64,000 bases of DNA. Source: Polytrichum commune (taxonomy: Eukaryota; Streptophyta; Polytrichopsida; Polytrichales; Polytrichaceae). The notes under the pieces are model-generated. The model was not told where the DNA came from, searched no databases, and was given only the letters and a program-made list of their open reading frames with translations. The position numbers and the translations under genes were made by a program. Location: assembly GCA_950295325.1 (NCBI GenBank), contig OX485803.1, forward strand, positions 33,867,554 to 33,931,553. The letters run 5' to 3'. Numbering within the stretch: position 1 is the first letter of the stretch; each line of letters starts with the position of its first letter. Positions 60,190 to 64,000 of this stretch are shown here, one piece after another.

Positions 60190-60640
60190 CTTTGTAACTA
60201 TAAGTCTCAAGTTGAGACACTTTGACTTCTACATGTTCTCTACGATCGCCACAAATCCCCTTTAATAGCATACTACCTAGACTAAAACAATGTGGTATAC
60301 CAATCGGAGCCCATGTTTTGTTGTCTGTAGAAAAAGCTTCTTGCATTCAACACATTCTAGCAATTATAGCTTTATCTGGAGCAACCAACAAATTGATAGC
60401 TTGCAAGTCAACCTTCAAATTTCCAATAGACCCAAAAAGCAGCCTTGTGCATTTTGCAAATATTGTCGTTGAAGATTTGTCCTTACTCTTTGATTTCTTT
60501 CACTCGTAACAACACCACTTATTGCAAGTTGTTCACACTTTTGTTGAAGGCAGACCACGTCAATTTGAAAGTTCCCTAAAGATGGAGTGGAACAAATAAC
60601 CTAACCACTTGTCACTTGACATGGTGACGAACAACAACTC
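60190..60640 (-). pseudogene. probable hAT transposase N-terminal remnant
   Basis: Minus-strand frames, joined across small frame changes, give fragments resembling the BED-type N-terminus of plant hAT proteins: KCEQLAISGVV and TRVKEI-like text near 60510-60540, a KMHKA fragment, then LQAINLLVAPDKAIIARM and RMC, stop, MQEAFSTDN. Several stops and shifts are present and no dimerisation domain is visible. Assignment rests on short similarities recalled from the family and is tentative. Confidence 0.35.
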
Positions 60641-62190
60641 GCCTCCAAGTCATTGGACATGTACAAGGTTGACATTCTCCTTTTGTGAGCCATAAATGCC
60701 TATCATGAAGAAATATGAAGCATGTCAAATCAAGCTACACTTTTTGGAAATCTAAAAAGCATCCATGACAACGTTTCATGCATAGTTCTTCATGTGGGCA
60801 AGAGTATGCCTAGCAACATACAACCATGTTTGTGTAGGCAAAAAATTCTATTACATTGTTTCATTCACTGCATTAGTCACTCTAAGCATACACAACAAGT
60901 TTCTATACCTCATATTCAATCACATGCTAAAAATACTTTTGCATCAATGGTAGGTTTTGTACTATCATTCGGCTTGATTTCTAAACAAACATCCATTTTT
61001 ACTTACTGTGATAGTAATATTGAATCTTAAATTATAATCATTTTCATCCTAACATACTTTAATCCATCGTATCTCGATCACCATGATTCAATTTCATTCC
61101 ATTTTTAATTGATTATTTAGTATGAATTTTGTTTTAAATCAATCATTTTGTTATGTAGTTTCATATGTAGAATAGTGTTGTAACTTTAACTTGTAATTAA
61201 AGATTTCAAGTTGTTAATGATATTTTTATGTTAAAGGCCAACAAAAAGCGCTATGATTGAGTGCATTGAAGGATAACAACCAAAAGTAAAATAAATAAAA
61301 ATGCATCAATGGCCACTATGCATGCCATCTAATTCTATGTGTGTTTGTGTACATGCGTGTAAATGTGCACTCCCCCCACATGAAAACCTCAACATTAATA
61401 ACATGGAATCTTCATATTTCTTGTTGAAATATTGAGAAGATATTTTTCTACATATGCATTTCGAAGTTGTGAACCCATTATTGCCCAAGAATTCCCCACA
61501 TGCTTCTCTCATAAAGACAAGTCACTGCAAAGCCACTTCACTCCTCAAACGCCCCCCCCCCACCCCCAAGTCTTGTGCTCCTAGTGAAAGGAGACCATGC
61601 AGAGATGAGGATGCAAATTTTTTTAGGCGGGCAACCCTTGTGGTGAATAGATGCAGAGTGGATCAATGAGTGTGCTTTGGGGGCACTCAAGCGGGAATAG
61701 AGTGCCCCTGGGAGCTCGTTCTCTTTTTTTAAATAAATTTAAGGGTAAAATTTGCATGCAAGCTGAGAAGTGTGTTGATGGCTACTATATGTGGGTTCTA
61801 GTCCTTGTGGTAGACATGACATGGGTTTGAATCCCCACACAGACATCTTCATGCCTTTACACTTTTTAGCAAGTGCGGCTCTCACGCTTAGTCCAAGTAA
61901 CGTGCTTAGTTCCACGTTCATTGGGAATACTTGAACATTTGTTCATTGGGAATGCTACCTAATTCTGGATGAAATCTGCGAATTGAATGATTGTTTGGGT
62001 GCAACATGCTACCCAAACTCAAAATAACCAATCAATCTTCGCCCTACATCTAGATCCAATGGTCCGGATCCCACGCCCCTCCCTACATGGCCTTCATATC
62101 GGTAGTAGCCATGGACTTTGCCCCCCGCCCTCCCTACCCCCCAAACATTCGCTAATGTTTCAAGAATATAGTTAATAAGTGCATGTCTCA
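60641..62190. other. intergenic, no gene seen
   Basis: A plus-strand frame at 60722-61030 is the longest but has no domain. Poly(C) near 61552-61566. Near 61793-61845 there is a tRNA B-box-like GGTTTGAATCC without a foldable tRNA. Confidence 0.45.
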
Positions 62191-62194
62191 TTCT

Positions 62195-62600
62195 ACGTCA
62201 TTCTAATTTGAAGGAGAACAATGCTCTGGAGTCCAAAGCTTTTTTGAAGGTCACTAAGACTTTAACAAGAAATGTAATTTTCATGGCCAGGGTGTTTCCC
62301 ATTGCAAGAATCAACCATCTTTAGCAGTGGGGCAACACCCAAACCCAACATGTTTTAGAATTGGCATTCAAGCTTATTCTAAGAAACACTCGTGACCTAA
62401 TCATTGAACTTCAACAACCTCTATAACAAATGTATGAACTTCAAATTCTTGCATATGTGTGCTTTAAGCATGTTTTATTCTTGTTATTATTATCGAACCT
62501 CCTCATCCATCTTCCCATGCAAAGTTTTAAAAAAGAAAACGAAAAAGAAGTTCTTTAGTAGTTGCTCAAACTTGAGAAATGCAAATTTGCAAGTGTTGGA
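62195..62600. repeat. repeat copy shared with 43790-44190
   Basis: See the partner at 43790-44190 for the shared words. This copy is slightly shorter and lacks the upstream flank. Confidence 0.65.
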
Positions 62601-62759
62601 TCTTCTCGGTTTTTGTTGAAATGAAGATATTCACTTTCGCAAATATTCATTAACATACAAGTGGTTGATCATGGAATACGTTGGTAATACTAAACCGAAT
62701 TGCCCTCAACGCCAAGAGTGGTATCCACCCTTCGGCAATGAAGGGTGGAGGTTACAACA

Positions 62760-63140
62760 TAGTAAGGTAGATGGGCCTTAAGTGGCACGTTTTCTTAATC
62801 AGATCCCTATATTTTATTGGTATGTGGTTCGGTGAGGATCAAAGGGCAAACATCATAAAGACACACGTTTACAAGAGATTAGGCTACACCTCCAAATATA
62901 AATAACTACTCTGCATTCCACAATGAACACAATTAGAAGGACATATGTACCCAATCATGAAATCAACAAACATGCACTTCCAATAAACATAACTAAATCA
63001 AGGGAAGTTCGATTTTCAATATGGTTTTTGCATATGTTTCATCGTAGATCTACAAATACAACATACATTTCGTTGTGTAAATCTAATCCATAAAAGTTGG
63101 GGAACACAAAAAACGAACGGAATAACACCCACATAGCTTG
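62760..63140. repeat. dispersed foldback-family fragment with trailing module
   Basis: 62760-62900 matches the right-arm module (GGTAGATGGGCCTTAAGTGG, TATTGGTATGTGGTTCGGTG, AGACACACGTTTACAAGAGA). 62950-63140 matches 31860-32045. Confidence 0.6.
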
Positions 63141-63429
63141 AGTAGGATTGACCAATGCCCTCATTGGAGGTGGAAGGGGGCTCCAAAAAGCCTCTCTCAA
63201 TGCTTGTGTGTTTGATACCCAACTTATTAGGTATCTAGTTCCCAAATTCATTGGTTGCATGCACCCTTAGGCCCATAAAGAAGAAAAGCACGTGGAACCC
63301 TTGCCGAGCTGACTCGGGGCATCGATTCGTATGATGAATAATAAGTTAGTGCCGATCATTGGATGCTTCCAAATTCCAATCATCCACTCTCGTAAAAAAG
63401 CCCAAGTAAAACACACACTACTTACACTA

Positions 63430-63767
63430 CACTCAATAGGTAGATTAGTGTTGGAAACACTAATAGTCGACGAAAATGCTAAATGTAAATTGTCTCTATA
63501 GTGTTAGAACACTAAATGTCAACTCTAACTCTATTTGTACCAAGTAGTAACTTTAAATATTTACATGAGCGCATTTAGTGTTAGATGATATTTTGTAAAT
63601 CTTGGAATGAAGAATTGAAGGAAGAAGAATATGAGAACCTCGTAAAATGTATAATTTGTTCAAACCCTATTCAAACACTAATTGTAATATCAGTTGAAAA
63701 TTAGTGTTTTAGGTAACTATTGCATCTAACACTAATCTTCATCTAACACTAATCTACCTATTTAATG
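63430..63767. mobile_element. TA-flanked MITE, family F
   Basis: 338 bp, TA on both sides (63428-63429 and 63768-63769). Left CACTCAATAGGTAGATTAGT, right complement CATTAAATAGGTAGATTAGT. The interior contains many copies of AACACTAA and TTAGTGTT in both orientations. Confidence 0.8.
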
Positions 63768-64000
63768 TACTTATTAGCCGATCTAACTTTTTGAACAACA
63801 ATTCGTTTGGAACCCTAGAAAAATTACCTCTACTTTGCATGAGAACTTCCAAATATAAATTGATGCGGTCATCATGTTATTAAGATGTTTGTGTGCAATG
63901 CAAACATCATGCGCCAAAACATTTACGTTATACTAAACATTTTGTTTTATTTTCAAATTCTCAAGAAAGCCAAGATGGTGACAATCATTGGAGTGTTGAA

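Noticed and set aside
61780-61846. possible tRNA-derived SINE head (GGTTTGAATCC)
   Set aside because: Only three base pairs form in the T-arm and no convincing A box at the right spacing was found.

Overview
This window looks like nuclear DNA of a land plant with a large, repeat-rich genome. Evidence: an intron-bearing poly(A)-binding-protein gene with plant-style splice sites, Ty3/gypsy and Ty1/copia remnants with plant-type gag/pol sequences, many MITE and foldback elements, (CT)n and poly(C) tracts, and an AT-rich background with few long open frames. I cannot name the species. A seed plant or another lineage with abundant MITEs fits equally well.

Layout. 1-7908 is mostly one decayed Ty3/gypsy element on the minus strand. 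It has a 1466 bp LTR (6443-7908), a primer-binding region, gag with a CCHC knuckle, protease, and the first part of reverse transcriptase, which breaks off near 1780. Its far end carries a striking minisatellite of about ten ~70 bp units, each with a GC-rich palindrome (260-880). Just outside the LTR, 7998-9112 is a SWIM zinc-finger-like gene remnant with one stop and one frameshift. 13370-14990 is a degenerate Ty1/copia gag-pol remnant (minus). 15000-16300 holds ~75 bp repeats present in both orientations. 17250-18610 is a foldback repeat with a MITE nested in it.

20862-27797 is the only gene I would call intact: a poly(A)-binding-protein-like gene on the plus strand. My seven-exon model has consensus splice sites, keeps frame throughout and gives 678 residues. 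It has a long acidic N-terminal extension, three RRMs and a C-terminal MLLE-like domain. The fourth RRM expected of a cytoplasmic PABP is absent. In its place are a linker and an 18-residue, very basic micro-exon resembling a nuclear localisation signal. A candidate leader exon and leader intron lie upstream (about 18915-20830), and a diverged tandem duplication sits inside the leader intron. Three coding-region introns carry transposon-like insertions, including a large foldback element in the intron where RRM4 would be expected.

27800-64000 has no convincing intact gene. It is a mosaic of MITEs, dispersed foldback-family fragments, tandem duplications and simple repeats, plus a probable hAT-transposase N-terminal remnant (minus, about 60190-60640). 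MITEs include a TA-flanked group with CA-starting termini, a TAA-flanked Tourist-like element at 52796-53367, and a TACA-terminated family. All repeat-family relationships were found by eye within this window; copy identity and family names have not been tested against databases.
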